A stretch of DNA of 64,000 nt from Pseudoalteromonas sp. N1230-9 (GTDB lineage Bacteria > Pseudomonadota > Gammaproteobacteria > Enterobacterales > Alteromonadaceae): the NCBI RefSeq assembly GCF_032716425.1, contig NZ_CP090419.1:649501-713500 (forward strand), read 5' to 3'. Each line of letters starts with the position of its first letter. Within the stretch, counting starts at the first letter, position 1. The position numbers and the translations under genes are program-made. Under the pieces are notes generated by a model, which worked only from the letters and a program-made list of their open reading frames with translations, searched no databases and was not told where the DNA came from. Of the stretch, positions 25,328 to 34,143 are shown one piece after another.

Positions 25328-25678
25328 ATGAAAACACCCTATATAAAAGCTCTTTTATTGCTTACATTCGGTTTATATTTAGTGGGTTGTTCTAATACCA
25401 CTTTTTATCATAAATACATGATGAGAGGTCAGGTAGTAGAAAGTTCTGATAATCGAACTCTAATCTGTATTGGTGCTAAGCATGGCGCAGAGGTTGGGCA
25501 AAAATACAGTGTTATTAGATTCCATGAAAGAATAGTATTGAGTGAAGGTGACGATCCCTACACTATCGAAAAGGTAGGAACGGTACAAATTACTAAAATT
25601 GTGAATGATCATTTCGCAACTGTAAAGCTAGTGTCTGGTGACATTGCAGCGAAAGATATGGTGGAACTTGAAAACTAA
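25328..25678 (+). CDS. Small lipoprotein
   Basis: A 116-residue lipoprotein with a lipobox LVGC near residue 20. The rest is mostly beta, with GQVVESSDNRTLICIG and EVGQKYSVIRF, reminiscent of small SH3-like or FlgT-C-type domains, though I cannot name the family. ATG 25328 is preferred to GTG 25325 because AGGTAA is slightly upstream of both. It is the last gene of the second copper block, followed by a hairpin. Confidence 0.65.
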   Translation: MKTPYIKALLLLTFGLYLVGCSNTTFYHKYMMRGQVVESSDNRTLICIGAKHGAEVGQKYSVIRFHERIVLSEGDDPYTIEKVGTVQITKIVNDHFATVKLVSGDIAAKDMVELEN

Positions 25679-25682
25679 TAAA

Positions 25683-25702
25683 GTGGTGGCGAAAGCCACC
25701 AC
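25683..25702. terminator. Hairpin between convergent operons
   Basis: GTGGTGGC (25683-25690) and GCCACCAC (25695-25702) form a perfect stem with a GAAA tetraloop just after the lipoprotein gene. On the plus strand there is no T-run; on the minus strand TTTATT follows. It may serve as a terminator for the minus-strand reading or as a transcript-end stabiliser. Confidence 0.5.
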
Positions 25703-25894
25703 AAGAGCATAACAATAAAACTTAATGAAAAAGCTTTAGTGTTATTTTGTACAACCTTTGAGATTGTTTGCTCAGTTCTGGTTATCTTGATGCCAGTACG
25801 ACAGAAAAAATGTTACATATGGATTAGAAAGGTGTGGGCTGGCATCCTAGGTCTAATCTTAACAGTTAAGGAGCCGCCGAATAGAGCTATACCT

Positions 25895-26626
25895 TTACAT
25901 CAGCAGCATAATCAATGCTCCCGCGATCATAAATAAGTTTTCAGATAGCGATACAAATCCAAGTGGCACACTACTATCGCCGCCTACACAGGCACACTTT
26001 AACTGGCGTTTGTCAATGTAAACGGCTTTGAAAACTGAAATTGCTCCAACTGTGCCGATAAACAATGAAAATGGTGCCACTGCGAGAGGCTGTAGTTGGG
26101 CAACCATACCAATACCTGCATATGCTTCAATGAAGGGATAAATATAACCATATCTTATCCATCTCATCGCTAGTAAATCATAAGTAATAAACGAATTTGT
26201 GAAACTGTATAGGTCTTTCAGTTTTTGCACCGCTAAGAGCGTCATTGAAAAAGCTATAAATAGCATCAGTGTTCTGATGGAGATAAATGAGCCGGAAGCA
26301 AAATGTTGAGATGCGACAGCAAGAAGTGCAGCTATCGAGAAAATGGCTACAACTGGCGTGTAGGTTGTGCCAGTTTGACCTGCTTCATCTTTACCAAAAT
26401 ACTCTCTTAAGTCATCGTATCCTCCGACACGCTTTCCTTCAATAAAGGTTTGTGGCGTAGTTTTGACATCATGCTTATCTTTGAAGTCATCAGCTTGTTG
26501 TCTTGACGTGAGCTTATGATCTTCTACATCATACCCTTGCCTCTCCAGCAAATCTTTCGACCTTAAACCATAGGGGCAGATATGTTCGTCAGTGACCATT
26601 CTGTACAGGGTAGCTGTCTTAGTCAT
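25895..26626 (-). CDS. Glutaredoxin-MauE fusion membrane protein
   Basis: A 243-residue fusion. Residues 1-75 are a glutaredoxin with active site HICPYGLRS and cis-Pro segment TTPQTFI. Residues about 90-243 form four membrane helices of the MauE/DoxX-like type with CACVGGDSSVP before the last helix. Such fusions probably transfer reducing equivalents through the membrane for disulfide or haem maturation; the substrate here is unknown. It starts one base after the stop of the DUF305 gene. It is on the minus strand, convergent with the copper operon. Confidence 0.82.
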   Translation of the reverse strand: MTKTATLYRMVTDEHICPYGLRSKDLLERQGYDVEDHKLTSRQQADDFKDKHDVKTTPQTFIEGKRVGGYDDLREYFGKDEAGQTGTTYTPVVAIFSIAALLAVASQHFASGSFISIRTLMLFIAFSMTLLAVQKLKDLYSFTNSFITYDLLAMRWIRYGYIYPFIEAYAGIGMVAQLQPLAVAPFSLFIGTVGAISVFKAVYIDKRQLKCACVGGDSSVPLGFVSLSENLFMIAGALIMLLM

Positions 26627-26627
26627 C

Positions 26628-27149
26628 TTAGTCTCCTTTGTTCAGTGTGCCTTCAAACTTTGGGAGCGGTCGTTGCTCAGCCTGAGCTTGTGAGCTGACC
26701 TTTCCATTTTCAGAAATATCCTTAATCAGCCATTCCATTTCTTTTATTTCTTTTCGTTGGGCTTTAATAATACCATTTGCCAATTCACGCACGCGTACAT
26801 CCTCCAAAGTTGAATGCTCACTAGTAAGAATAGCAATGGAGTGATGAGGAATCATCGCTTTCATGTAGGCAGTGTCAGAAATTGTGCTTTGAGAGCGAAC
26901 AAGATAAAGACATATGGCGAACAGTATTGTCGCCAATAGAAAAATAGCCATGTTGAGCTTCTTGTTACTGTACATGCCAAGCATAAAGGCCAGCATGATC
27001 ATTGCCATACCTGCTCCCATATACAACGCCATATAGATACGCGTTTCACTAAACCATATATGTGATACTGCGTAAGTGTTGAGATACATCATGACAAACA
27101 TAGCAATGGTTGAGGTGATGATCATTGCAGCAAATCTTGAGTATTTCAT
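26628..27149 (-). CDS. DUF305 membrane protein
   Basis: A 173-residue protein with three membrane helices in the first 85 residues, then a helical DUF305-like domain with the family signature MIPHHSIAI near residue 113. The His pair and nearby Met residues suggest metal binding. DUF305 proteins are frequent in copper clusters. It leads a two-gene unit with the glutaredoxin-MauE gene. A 271-base stretch upstream (27150-27420) holds no gene I can support. Confidence 0.84.
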   Translation of the reverse strand: MKYSRFAAMIITSTIAMFVMMYLNTYAVSHIWFSETRIYMALYMGAGMAMIMLAFMLGMYSNKKLNMAIFLLATILFAICLYLVRSQSTISDTAYMKAMIPHHSIAILTSEHSTLEDVRVRELANGIIKAQRKEIKEMEWLIKDISENGKVSSQAQAEQRPLPKFEGTLNKGD

Positions 27150-27420
27150 AAGTAATCCTTACATTGATAGTGTAAATATTTCCCACTGTTAGCCTATTAT
27201 TCTCTACATGTGGTCATGTTCTCGAAAAATTGCAAGTAATGAGCCAGTATCAATAAGAGTATTTGTAATACGATTGACTCAATTTCAGCGCAATTATTGT
27301 GAATCAGTACTAATCTACACATTTCGGTGTAAGAGTTTATGGGCAAAAAATCTTCTTTGAAGGAGATCAAATCAGCTTATATTTAGAGTTTGAGTTTTGA
27401 ACTTGTGATAGACACAGGCG

Positions 27421-27548
27421 GAATTGGCTTTAGTTAACAATCTAATGTGGGAACTCAAAGTACTACAAGCTGAGCTTCAACAAATGTAAGCTCGTGTACA
27501 AGTGAAGACACAGTTAAAGCATGTGGAAGAATTAATCTTGATAGTTAG
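27421..27548 (+). pseudogene. 3' fragment of a MerR (CadR-like) gene
   Basis: This stretch aligns by eye with 36773-36901, the 3' end of the CadR-type gene, including the shared GATAGTTAG end. It carries a premature TAA where the intact gene reads GGC (after CAACAAATG). It continues into the intergenic region and resolvase remnant in the same order as at 36513-37609. Confidence 0.85.
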
Positions 27549-27631
27549 AGTTGTCATTTATTTCACTTTTTAAATGAACGAATATTGATCTTTTATCTCG
27601 TTCATGTCCGAAAGCTAAAAGTTTCCTACAC

Positions 27632-27967
27632 ATGAAAGTGGTTTTGCAAGAGTATCTACTAGAGAACAAGATTTGAATGCTCAACTGTTCAGTTGGGCTA
27701 TTATGGTTGTAAAAAAATATTATAAGGCAATGTGTCTGGTACTTCGGTTAGAAATGAAAAAAGTTAAAGAAGCTAATCGATTTCATCAGGTAGGGTGATG
27801 AGGTAATAGTTACTCGCCTTGATCGGCTAGGCCGATCATTAAAGTCTATTCTTGAGGACATTGAAAGTACTCACAAACGGGGCGATTGTTCAAAGATTAT
27901 TAATGGTTCTGTCAGTACAAAAAATGATAATCCGTTTACCAGTTTCATTCATAATCTGCGCAATTAG
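27632..27967 (+). pseudogene. Decayed copy of the serine resolvase gene
   Basis: This aligns with the first half of the resolvase at 37034. A one-base deletion near the start (ATGAAAGTGG against ATGAAAGTTGG) breaks the frame, and further changes and stops follow. About 50 bases around 27810-27860 are identical to 37216-37266. Homology fades near 27950. The C-terminal DNA-binding part is absent. Confidence 0.88.
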
Positions 27968-27984
27968 CAATAATGACGTGCGTT

Positions 27985-28164
27985 CATAACGGTCATAAAG
28001 AGCAATCCCCCTGCGCTGAAATAATGCTTATTCCTTCATTGGATATAAGCGAACAGCTTAAGTTAAATGAAATTACTCAAATTACCTTATTAAACTTGTC
28101 ACAGGGAGAGCATGAGTTTCATTGTCAGATACAAATGTATCGCGGCGTCTTAAAAGTAATTTAG
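27985..28164 (+). pseudogene. 3' fragment duplicate of the cupredoxin gene
   Basis: This reads as the last 55-60 residues of the cupredoxin at 22801-23154 (QSPCAE, LKLNEITQITLLNLS, GEHEFHCQ), about nine bases in ten identical by eye, with the same final codons and TAG. It lacks the membrane anchor and first strands. It directly follows the resolvase remnant, so the scar joins pieces of two distant cargo modules. Confidence 0.88.
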
Positions 28165-28216
28165 TTTTAAATAGGTCTTTTTACACACCTGAACGAGCAA
28201 AAGTAACTTAACAAAA

Positions 28217-28245
28217 GGCTTCTCGAAAACATTACGAGAAGCCTC
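28217..28245 (-). terminator. Terminator of the czc operon
   Basis: AGGCTTCTCG (28217-28226) and CGAGAAGCCT (28236-28245) form a perfect 10-bp stem with a nine-base loop. On the minus strand the stem is followed by TTTTG, eleven bases after the czcA stop. Confidence 0.82.
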
Positions 28246-28255
28246 TAAATTAAAG

Positions 28256-31200
28256 TTAAGATTTGTATTTACTGTAAACAATTCTATATAGAACAGGCAA
28301 AACAACTAAAGTAAGTAAAGTAGAGGAAATAATCCCTCCAATTACCACCGTTGCTAATGGCCTCTGAACTTCAGCCCCAGTTCCGACGTTTAATGCCATA
28401 GGAATGAAACCTAAGCTAGCAACCAAAGCGGTCATTAATACAGGGCGAAGCCTGATAGTTGCACCTTCGATAATTGAGTTTATTAGCTCTCCTGTTTCAA
28501 GTAATCGCTGTTTAATGAATGACAGCATCACCAGTCCATTTAATACAGCTATCCCTGAAAGAGCGATAAATCCAACAGCAGCAGAAATTGAAAGAGGCAT
28601 GTCTCTTAACCACAAAGCCAATACGCCGCCTGTAAGTGCTAAAGGCACACCACTAAATATGATCAGGGCATCTTTTATTGAACTAAATGCTATGACAAGC
28701 AGTGTCAAAATTACAAACAATGTGGCAGGTACTACGATGGATAATCTTTGCGTTGCACTCTCAAGTTGCTCAAATGTTCCGCCGTACTCAAGCCAATAAC
28801 CAGCAGGCAATTCAACATTTTGTTGAATTTTTTGCTGTGCCTCTTGTACGAATGAGCCTAGATCTCGGTTTCTAACATTTGCTGTAATTACAATTCGTCG
28901 CTTACCATTTTCTCGGCTTATTTGACTTGGAACTGTCGTATAATTTAACTCTGCAACTTCGCTTACAGGTACAAACTCACCACTTTCTGTCGCGATTGGC
29001 AAATTACCTAGCTGATCAAGGTTGGCTCTCAACAGCTCAGGATATCTAACTACAATTTCAAATCGACGATCACCTTCGAATATTAACCCTGCGCCTTCAC
29101 CTGACACGACTGTTTTTAACCAAGACTGTAAGTCGCTTGCATCCAACCCGTATAGCGCTAATGCTTCAGGCTTGGGGTTAACGGTAAAGATAGGCACGTC
29201 ATCAACTTGTTCGAGCCGCGCATCAGCAACACCTGAAATTGTATTGAGTGTAGCCAAAACTTCTTGTGCAGAAATGACAAGTTGGGATAGATCATCACCG
29301 TAGAGCTTAATCCCTAAATCAGCTCTTACTCCGCTAATTAATTCGTTAAATCGCATCTGAATTGGTTGAGTAAACTCATAATTATTGCCGGGAATAGAGC
29401 TGAGATCTTTTTCCAGCCTTTCAACAAAATCCTCTTTCGTTAAATTAGGGTCGGGCCATTGCTCTCTCGGCTTTAATATCAGAAAAGTATCAGTCACATT
29501 TGGCGGCATCGCGTCTGTCGCAACTTCTGCTGTGCCCGTTTTTGAAAACACCGTAACAACTTCATCATATTTCATAATTTGTTGTTCAAGTACCTTCTGC
29601 ATTTCTACAGCTTGGTCAATACCCGTGCCCGGAATACGCATCGCGTGCAGTGCAATGTCACCTTCATTAAGTTGAGGAACAAATTCAGATCCTAATTTAC
29701 TACCAAGTAATATGCTAAATGTCACAAGTAAAGCAGCGCCGCAAACAACTAGCCAACGTAGTTTTAAAGCCCACTTCAAAACAGGACTATAAACTGACTT
29801 AGCGCCGACAATTACTGGACTTTCTTTTTCGCTGATTTTGCCTTTCAAGAATAAAGCAACCGCAGCGGGGACTAGCGTGAAGGTAAATACCATTGCAGAC
29901 AATAGAGCGATTATCACCGTTGCGGCCATCGGATGAAACATTTTGCCCTCGACACCCGATAAGGTAAACAAAGGTAAATAGACAATCGTTATGATCAATA
30001 CGCCAAAAACACTAGGTCGTATAACCTCATTGGTAGCAGAATAAACAATGTCTAGGCGTTCTTTCAGGGAAATGACAGAACTATTTCGTTTTTGGCTTTC
30101 TGCTAACCGCCTAATGCAGTTCTCAACGATTATTACCGCGCCATCGACAATCAATCCAAAATCTAAGGCTCCCAGACTCATTAAATTCGCAGAGACTTTG
30201 CTTTGAACCATGCCCGTGATTGTTGCCAACATTGCCAAAGGAATTACTGCGGCGGTAATCAAAGCGGCGCGTATGTTACCCAGTAATAGGAACAATACGA
30301 AGATAACCAGTAATGCACCTTCAATAAGATTTTTCTGTACGGTGCTAATTGCTTTATCAACCAGAGTTGTCCTGTCATATAAGGGAACTATGGACACGCC
30401 TTGAGGTAAACTGTTTTGGATTTCACTAAGCTTGTCACCAACAGCCAATGCCACCGAGCGTGAATTTTCTCCTACCAGCATCATTGCGGTGCCAATCACA
30501 CTTTCCTTGCCTTCCAGTGATGCAGCTCCTGTCCTTAGCTCTTTTCCTATCGCAACTTCGGCGACATCTTTAACTTTTACAAGTGTGCCGTCGTCGCTTT
30601 TTATAATGACGTTTTGGATGTCTTGAATAGATTGCAACTGAGCTTGTGAACGAACAAGAATTTGCTGTCCGCTTCTTTCGATGAATCCAGCCCCTTGATT
30701 TGCATTATTTCGCATTATTGCATTTGATAGTGCTTCACTGGTAATACCGAAGTGCAACATCCTTAACGGATCGGGATTGATATGGTATTGCTTTTTATAG
30801 CCACCAATTGCATTGATTTCCGTAATCCCTTTAACCAATGCAAGTTGTGGTTTCACTACCCAGTCATGGATCTCCCTTAACGCCATCGCATCATAGGGTA
30901 AGCCATTATTCTGCTTTGCACTTTCGTCGGCAGTTATACTGTACATGTATATTTCACCGAGGCCCGTAGCAATTGGTCCCATTTCTGGTTCAATGCCAAA
31001 CGGTAGTTGCTCCTTAATTGCGCTAAGTCGCTCATTGATTAGGTTTCTGGCAAAATACAAATCTGTGCCTTCTTCAAACACAACAGTCACTTGCGACAGG
31101 CCATATCGAGAAAGTGAACGGGTATAATCCAGCTTAGGTAAACCTGCCAAGCCCGTTTCGACGATAAACGTAATCCGTTGCTCTGTTTCCAAAGGTGAAT

Positions 31201-31366
31201 AACCTTGAGCCTGCGTGTTTATTTGTACCTGTACATTGGTTATATCTGGCACAGCGTCAATAGGTAGCTTCTGATAGTTCCATATTCCTAAAGCGATGAT
31301 AAACAAGGCCATAAGCAACATAGTACCACGTCTACGGATAGATAATTCTAGTATCCAAGCGATCAT
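28256..31366 (-). CDS. czcA: CzcA-like divalent metal efflux RND transporter
   Basis: A 1036-residue heavy-metal RND pump. The fourth-helix motif ALDFGLIVDGAVIIVEN contains the Asp, Asp and Glu characteristic of CzcA-type zinc, cobalt and cadmium pumps, in contrast with the CusA-type motif of the other pump in this element. The start is set at ATG 31366 (MIAWILELSIRRRG, with GAGGTG upstream) rather than the 14-codon longer frame from 31408. It is the third gene of czcCBA. Confidence 0.94.
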   Translation of the reverse strand: MIAWILELSIRRRGTMLLMALFIIALGIWNYQKLPIDAVPDITNVQVQINTQAQGYSPLETEQRITFIVETGLAGLPKLDYTRSLSRYGLSQVTVVFEEGTDLYFARNLINERLSAIKEQLPFGIEPEMGPIATGLGEIYMYSITADESAKQNNGLPYDAMALREIHDWVVKPQLALVKGITEINAIGGYKKQYHINPDPLRMLHFGITSEALSNAIMRNNANQGAGFIERSGQQILVRSQAQLQSIQDIQNVIIKSDDGTLVKVKDVAEVAIGKELRTGAASLEGKESVIGTAMMLVGENSRSVALAVGDKLSEIQNSLPQGVSIVPLYDRTTLVDKAISTVQKNLIEGALLVIFVLFLLLGNIRAALITAAVIPLAMLATITGMVQSKVSANLMSLGALDFGLIVDGAVIIVENCIRRLAESQKRNSSVISLKERLDIVYSATNEVIRPSVFGVLIITIVYLPLFTLSGVEGKMFHPMAATVIIALLSAMVFTFTLVPAAVALFLKGKISEKESPVIVGAKSVYSPVLKWALKLRWLVVCGAALLVTFSILLGSKLGSEFVPQLNEGDIALHAMRIPGTGIDQAVEMQKVLEQQIMKYDEVVTVFSKTGTAEVATDAMPPNVTDTFLILKPREQWPDPNLTKEDFVERLEKDLSSIPGNNYEFTQPIQMRFNELISGVRADLGIKLYGDDLSQLVISAQEVLATLNTISGVADARLEQVDDVPIFTVNPKPEALALYGLDASDLQSWLKTVVSGEGAGLIFEGDRRFEIVVRYPELLRANLDQLGNLPIATESGEFVPVSEVAELNYTTVPSQISRENGKRRIVITANVRNRDLGSFVQEAQQKIQQNVELPAGYWLEYGGTFEQLESATQRLSIVVPATLFVILTLLVIAFSSIKDALIIFSGVPLALTGGVLALWLRDMPLSISAAVGFIALSGIAVLNGLVMLSFIKQRLLETGELINSIIEGATIRLRPVLMTALVASLGFIPMALNVGTGAEVQRPLATVVIGGIISSTLLTLVVLPVLYRIVYSKYKS

Positions 31367-31420
31367 ATTTTCACCTCGATAATACTGAAGCCAATATGTA
31401 GAGGACAAAAAGGTCGGAGA

Positions 31421-32335
31421 TTAGTGTTCATGTCCAGCCTCCGATTTTTTTAGATCAGCAACTAGCAGATAACTGTTCTTTACAACCACACTTTCGCCGA
31501 CGTTCAAACCGTCGATGATAGCAATATTGATAGCGTCTGAAGCGCCAGTTTTTACGGCGCTAGGGTGGTATTCATTGCCTTCTTTAATAAAAACAACATC
31601 TTTGCCTTCAAACTCTTGAATGGCTCCTTTTGGCACAACAACTGGAGCAGAGTGTTGACTGGTCGTAACCGCACCTTTAATTACAGTGCCAAGCGGCCAC
31701 TTGTTGGTTTTGTTATCCAATTTTACAAATGCCAATGAGTATGGCTTGTCGTTTAGTGATGGTGTTAAATAGCTAATTTGCGCACTTTGATTAAATTCAG
31801 TGCTATGAATTAGCACCTGCTGGTTAGCGTTAACCTTACTTAGCTGAGTAGGAAACACTGATAGTTGTGCCCAAACCACGTCAAAATTGGCTATTGTCAG
31901 CAAGTTTTCACCATTTGTAAGCTCGCCAATATTGGCTTGCCTAGCGACTATACGCCCAGACATTGGTGCTTTTATCGAATATTGATTTAAGCTCTCATTG
32001 GATTCAATCACTACCAACGTTTCACCTTTTTTGACCTCTTCGCCGAGATTGACTTTTACTTCCTTAATAACACCATCGAATCTAGCGTTAACGTGCGCAA
32101 GTGAGGCAGGATCGGCAACGATTTTTCCATATACAACTTCTTCGTTATGAATAACACCGCTAGTTGCTGCTACTGTTTCAATGCTGTTTTGTTTAGCCAT
32201 CTCAACAGACATAGAGACTATTTCATCTTTGTGTTCTTCACTGGCTGAGGTCGTGATGGAGGTGAAACCAATTACAGCAACAAGCATTAATTTGAAAAGG
32301 CTGATTGGTGAATTTAATATATTTTTCTTTTTCAT
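31421..32335 (-). CDS. czcB: CzcB-like RND periplasmic adaptor
   Basis: A 304-residue membrane fusion protein with an N-terminal signal/anchor (residues 12-30). The lipoyl/barrel-sandwich halves are visible as ARFDGVIKEVKVNLGEEVKKG and APMSGRIVARQANIGE. It is shorter than typical CzcB, lacking the long helical hairpin and N-terminal metal-binding extension. C-terminal tail SEAGHEH. It links CzcA to CzcC. It lies two bases after czcC. Confidence 0.9.
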   Translation of the reverse strand: MKKKNILNSPISLFKLMLVAVIGFTSITTSASEEHKDEIVSMSVEMAKQNSIETVAATSGVIHNEEVVYGKIVADPASLAHVNARFDGVIKEVKVNLGEEVKKGETLVVIESNESLNQYSIKAPMSGRIVARQANIGELTNGENLLTIANFDVVWAQLSVFPTQLSKVNANQQVLIHSTEFNQSAQISYLTPSLNDKPYSLAFVKLDNKTNKWPLGTVIKGAVTTSQHSAPVVVPKGAIQEFEGKDVVFIKEGNEYHPSAVKTGASDAINIAIIDGLNVGESVVVKNSYLLVADLKKSEAGHEH

Positions 32336-32337
32336 GA

Positions 32338-33666
32338 TTAATTCTCAATAAAGCTTGAAAGTTGGCTTTCTGTATTGCCGGAAGAAATTAATGGAATGCC
32401 TGATAAGGACTCAATGGAGGCGCTTTGTTTGTGAACCTCACTTGCGGCAAAAATAAGCGCATATTGCATCTCAATAAGCTCTTTTTGAACTGAAACTAGC
32501 TCTAAATAACTAAAGCGCCCGTCCGAATAGGCTTTTTGCACTAATGACAAAGCACTTTCTTGAGGCGGAATAATACTGGTTTGTAAGGTTTCAACCGTAA
32601 GGCGAGCCTCTTCCTGAGCCGCATAAAATGTCGCTAATTGGCTGTAAATTGCTCGCTCACTGGCTTTCCGTTGCTGCTCAACTTCATCGAGTTTTGCTTT
32701 TTGAGATTGATAGCTGCCTCTATTTCTATCACTCGTAAACAGAGGGACGCTAATTCCTGCAACCAACGCAGTCTCATTGCTACCTTCAAGTCTTTTCACA
32801 CCTGCGCTCCACGTTATATTAGCGTGGCTTTGTGCGTTGATTGATTGTAATTGAGCTTGCTGAATTCTCGATTGCTCTGCATAAGCTAATATATGAGGAC
32901 TTTGAGAAAGTTGAGCCATGATGTATTCGAGTGATATTGTTTTGGGAAGTGCAAATAAATCGCCTGATACACGAGAGAATTGCGGTGATTGTTCTCCCCA
33001 CATAATAGCTAACTTACGAACACTGGCCTCTAACTGCTTGGAAATGGTTAGCGTCTTTAGTCGAGCTGTTGCTAAAGCTGCATCAGCTCGTTTTTGCTCT
33101 GATGACGGTGCCGAACCAACACGAACTTTTTTGGAGACAGTTTGATAGGTTTCTCGTGCTAGCTTTTCTGCATTTTCATTGACGAGCATGATTTGCTGTA
33201 ACGTCAAAACATCGATATAGCGAGCTGCTACTTCACCCAAAATATCGAGTGTTTGTATTCTTTTTTCAACAGCTATTGCTTGCTGTTGGGCATTAACATA
33301 AAGCTTTCTGCTATTTACCTTATCTCCCAATTCCACCACGGAAGATATTGATAAGGTAAGTTCAGCGTCGCTGAATCCAGATACATCACCTGTACCTGCA
33401 AAGTTTTCCAATTCAGCGCTGACGTTATATTCAGGTTTTAACCCTGCGGTAGCTAACTCGCCGTCTAAACGCTTTTGTTTGTATTTAAAAGCTGTTAGCT
33501 GTGGGTTGTTTGCAAGTGTTCGTTGTATTGCCTCTGACAATGAAACTGAATCAACAGTTAAGTCATTTGCAAATACATTATTAGTTGTCACTAAAAACGA
33601 CAACAGAAGCAACCGTTTTACTTTCTTCCAAGCAAGTACGGGGGCCTTAAAATAAGACATATTCAT
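32338..33666 (-). CDS. czcC: CzcC-like outer membrane channel
   Basis: A 442-residue TolC-family protein with a signal peptide (LLLLSFLVTTNNVFA). The first repeat begins SLSEAIQRTLANNPQLTAF, and the second contains ISVPLFTSDRNRG near residue 310. It forms the outer membrane tunnel for CzcBA. ATG 33666 and ATG 33660 are both possible; AGGAC lies just upstream. It is preceded by the His-rich leader gene at 33736. Confidence 0.9.
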   Translation of the reverse strand: MNMSYFKAPVLAWKKVKRLLLLSFLVTTNNVFANDLTVDSVSLSEAIQRTLANNPQLTAFKYKQKRLDGELATAGLKPEYNVSAELENFAGTGDVSGFSDAELTLSISSVVELGDKVNSRKLYVNAQQQAIAVEKRIQTLDILGEVAARYIDVLTLQQIMLVNENAEKLARETYQTVSKKVRVGSAPSSEQKRADAALATARLKTLTISKQLEASVRKLAIMWGEQSPQFSRVSGDLFALPKTISLEYIMAQLSQSPHILAYAEQSRIQQAQLQSINAQSHANITWSAGVKRLEGSNETALVAGISVPLFTSDRNRGSYQSQKAKLDEVEQQRKASERAIYSQLATFYAAQEEARLTVETLQTSIIPPQESALSLVQKAYSDGRFSYLELVSVQKELIEMQYALIFAASEVHKQSASIESLSGIPLISSGNTESQLSSFIEN

Positions 33667-33735
33667 ATTTTGTCCTGTTTATTTTATGAAACGAGCGTTG
33701 GCTTCACCGCCTAACGCGCCAATTAAATAAAAGGA

Positions 33736-34098
33736 CTAACTTTTGGGAGGTCGAAGTAATCTGGAAGGGGGAGCTTCAATGACTACTTTTAAATAATCAA
33801 ATACCTGACTTGATTTGAAATCAATGTCTCTACTGATGTAAACATGCGTAGCAAACTGTACATGCGAGCCATTGCAGTGTCCGCAATGATGACAATCAGC
33901 GGGGTTGTGTTGGTCATTATCTGCTGATGATTGTATTAATTTTTCAGAAGAAATGTGGTCATCTAAAGCATGAACATGCTCGGTTTTTATATGCTCGGAA
34001 TCAACAATATGAACATCAGCAACTTTTGCCACAGCAGAAAATGACTGAAGTAATATCAGCACTATCATGATGTATGCAGGGAATTGTTTAATATTCAT
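33736..34098 (-). CDS. His-rich exported protein heading the czc operon
   Basis: A 120-residue protein with a signal peptide (IVLILLQSFSAVA). His-rich mature part: EHIKTEHVHALDDH, then DCHHCGHCNGSH. It ends SRLLRPPKS. The pattern (signal peptide, metal-binding middle, terminal RPP) parallels the two CopL-like proteins in the copper operons, with His-Cys spacing suited to zinc or cadmium. Periplasmic proteins of the CzcI/CzcE type fill this position in other czc operons, but I cannot assign it to one of them. Confidence 0.7.
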   Translation of the reverse strand: MNIKQFPAYIMIVLILLQSFSAVAKVADVHIVDSEHIKTEHVHALDDHISSEKLIQSSADNDQHNPADCHHCGHCNGSHVQFATHVYISRDIDFKSSQVFDYLKVVIEAPPSRLLRPPKS

Positions 34099-34143
34099 TT
34101 CGTTTCAACTATCTCTTAGTTATGCCAATGTTAACACTATCGT

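Noticed and set aside
25739..25936. 65-codon plus-strand frame after the lipoprotein gene
   Set aside because: It overlaps the end of the glutaredoxin-MauE gene, has no ribosome site and its composition is not protein-like.
27150..27420. Small gene starting MGKKSSLKEIK near 27340
   Set aside because: The frame stops after about 15 codons and has no convincing ribosome site or homologue.
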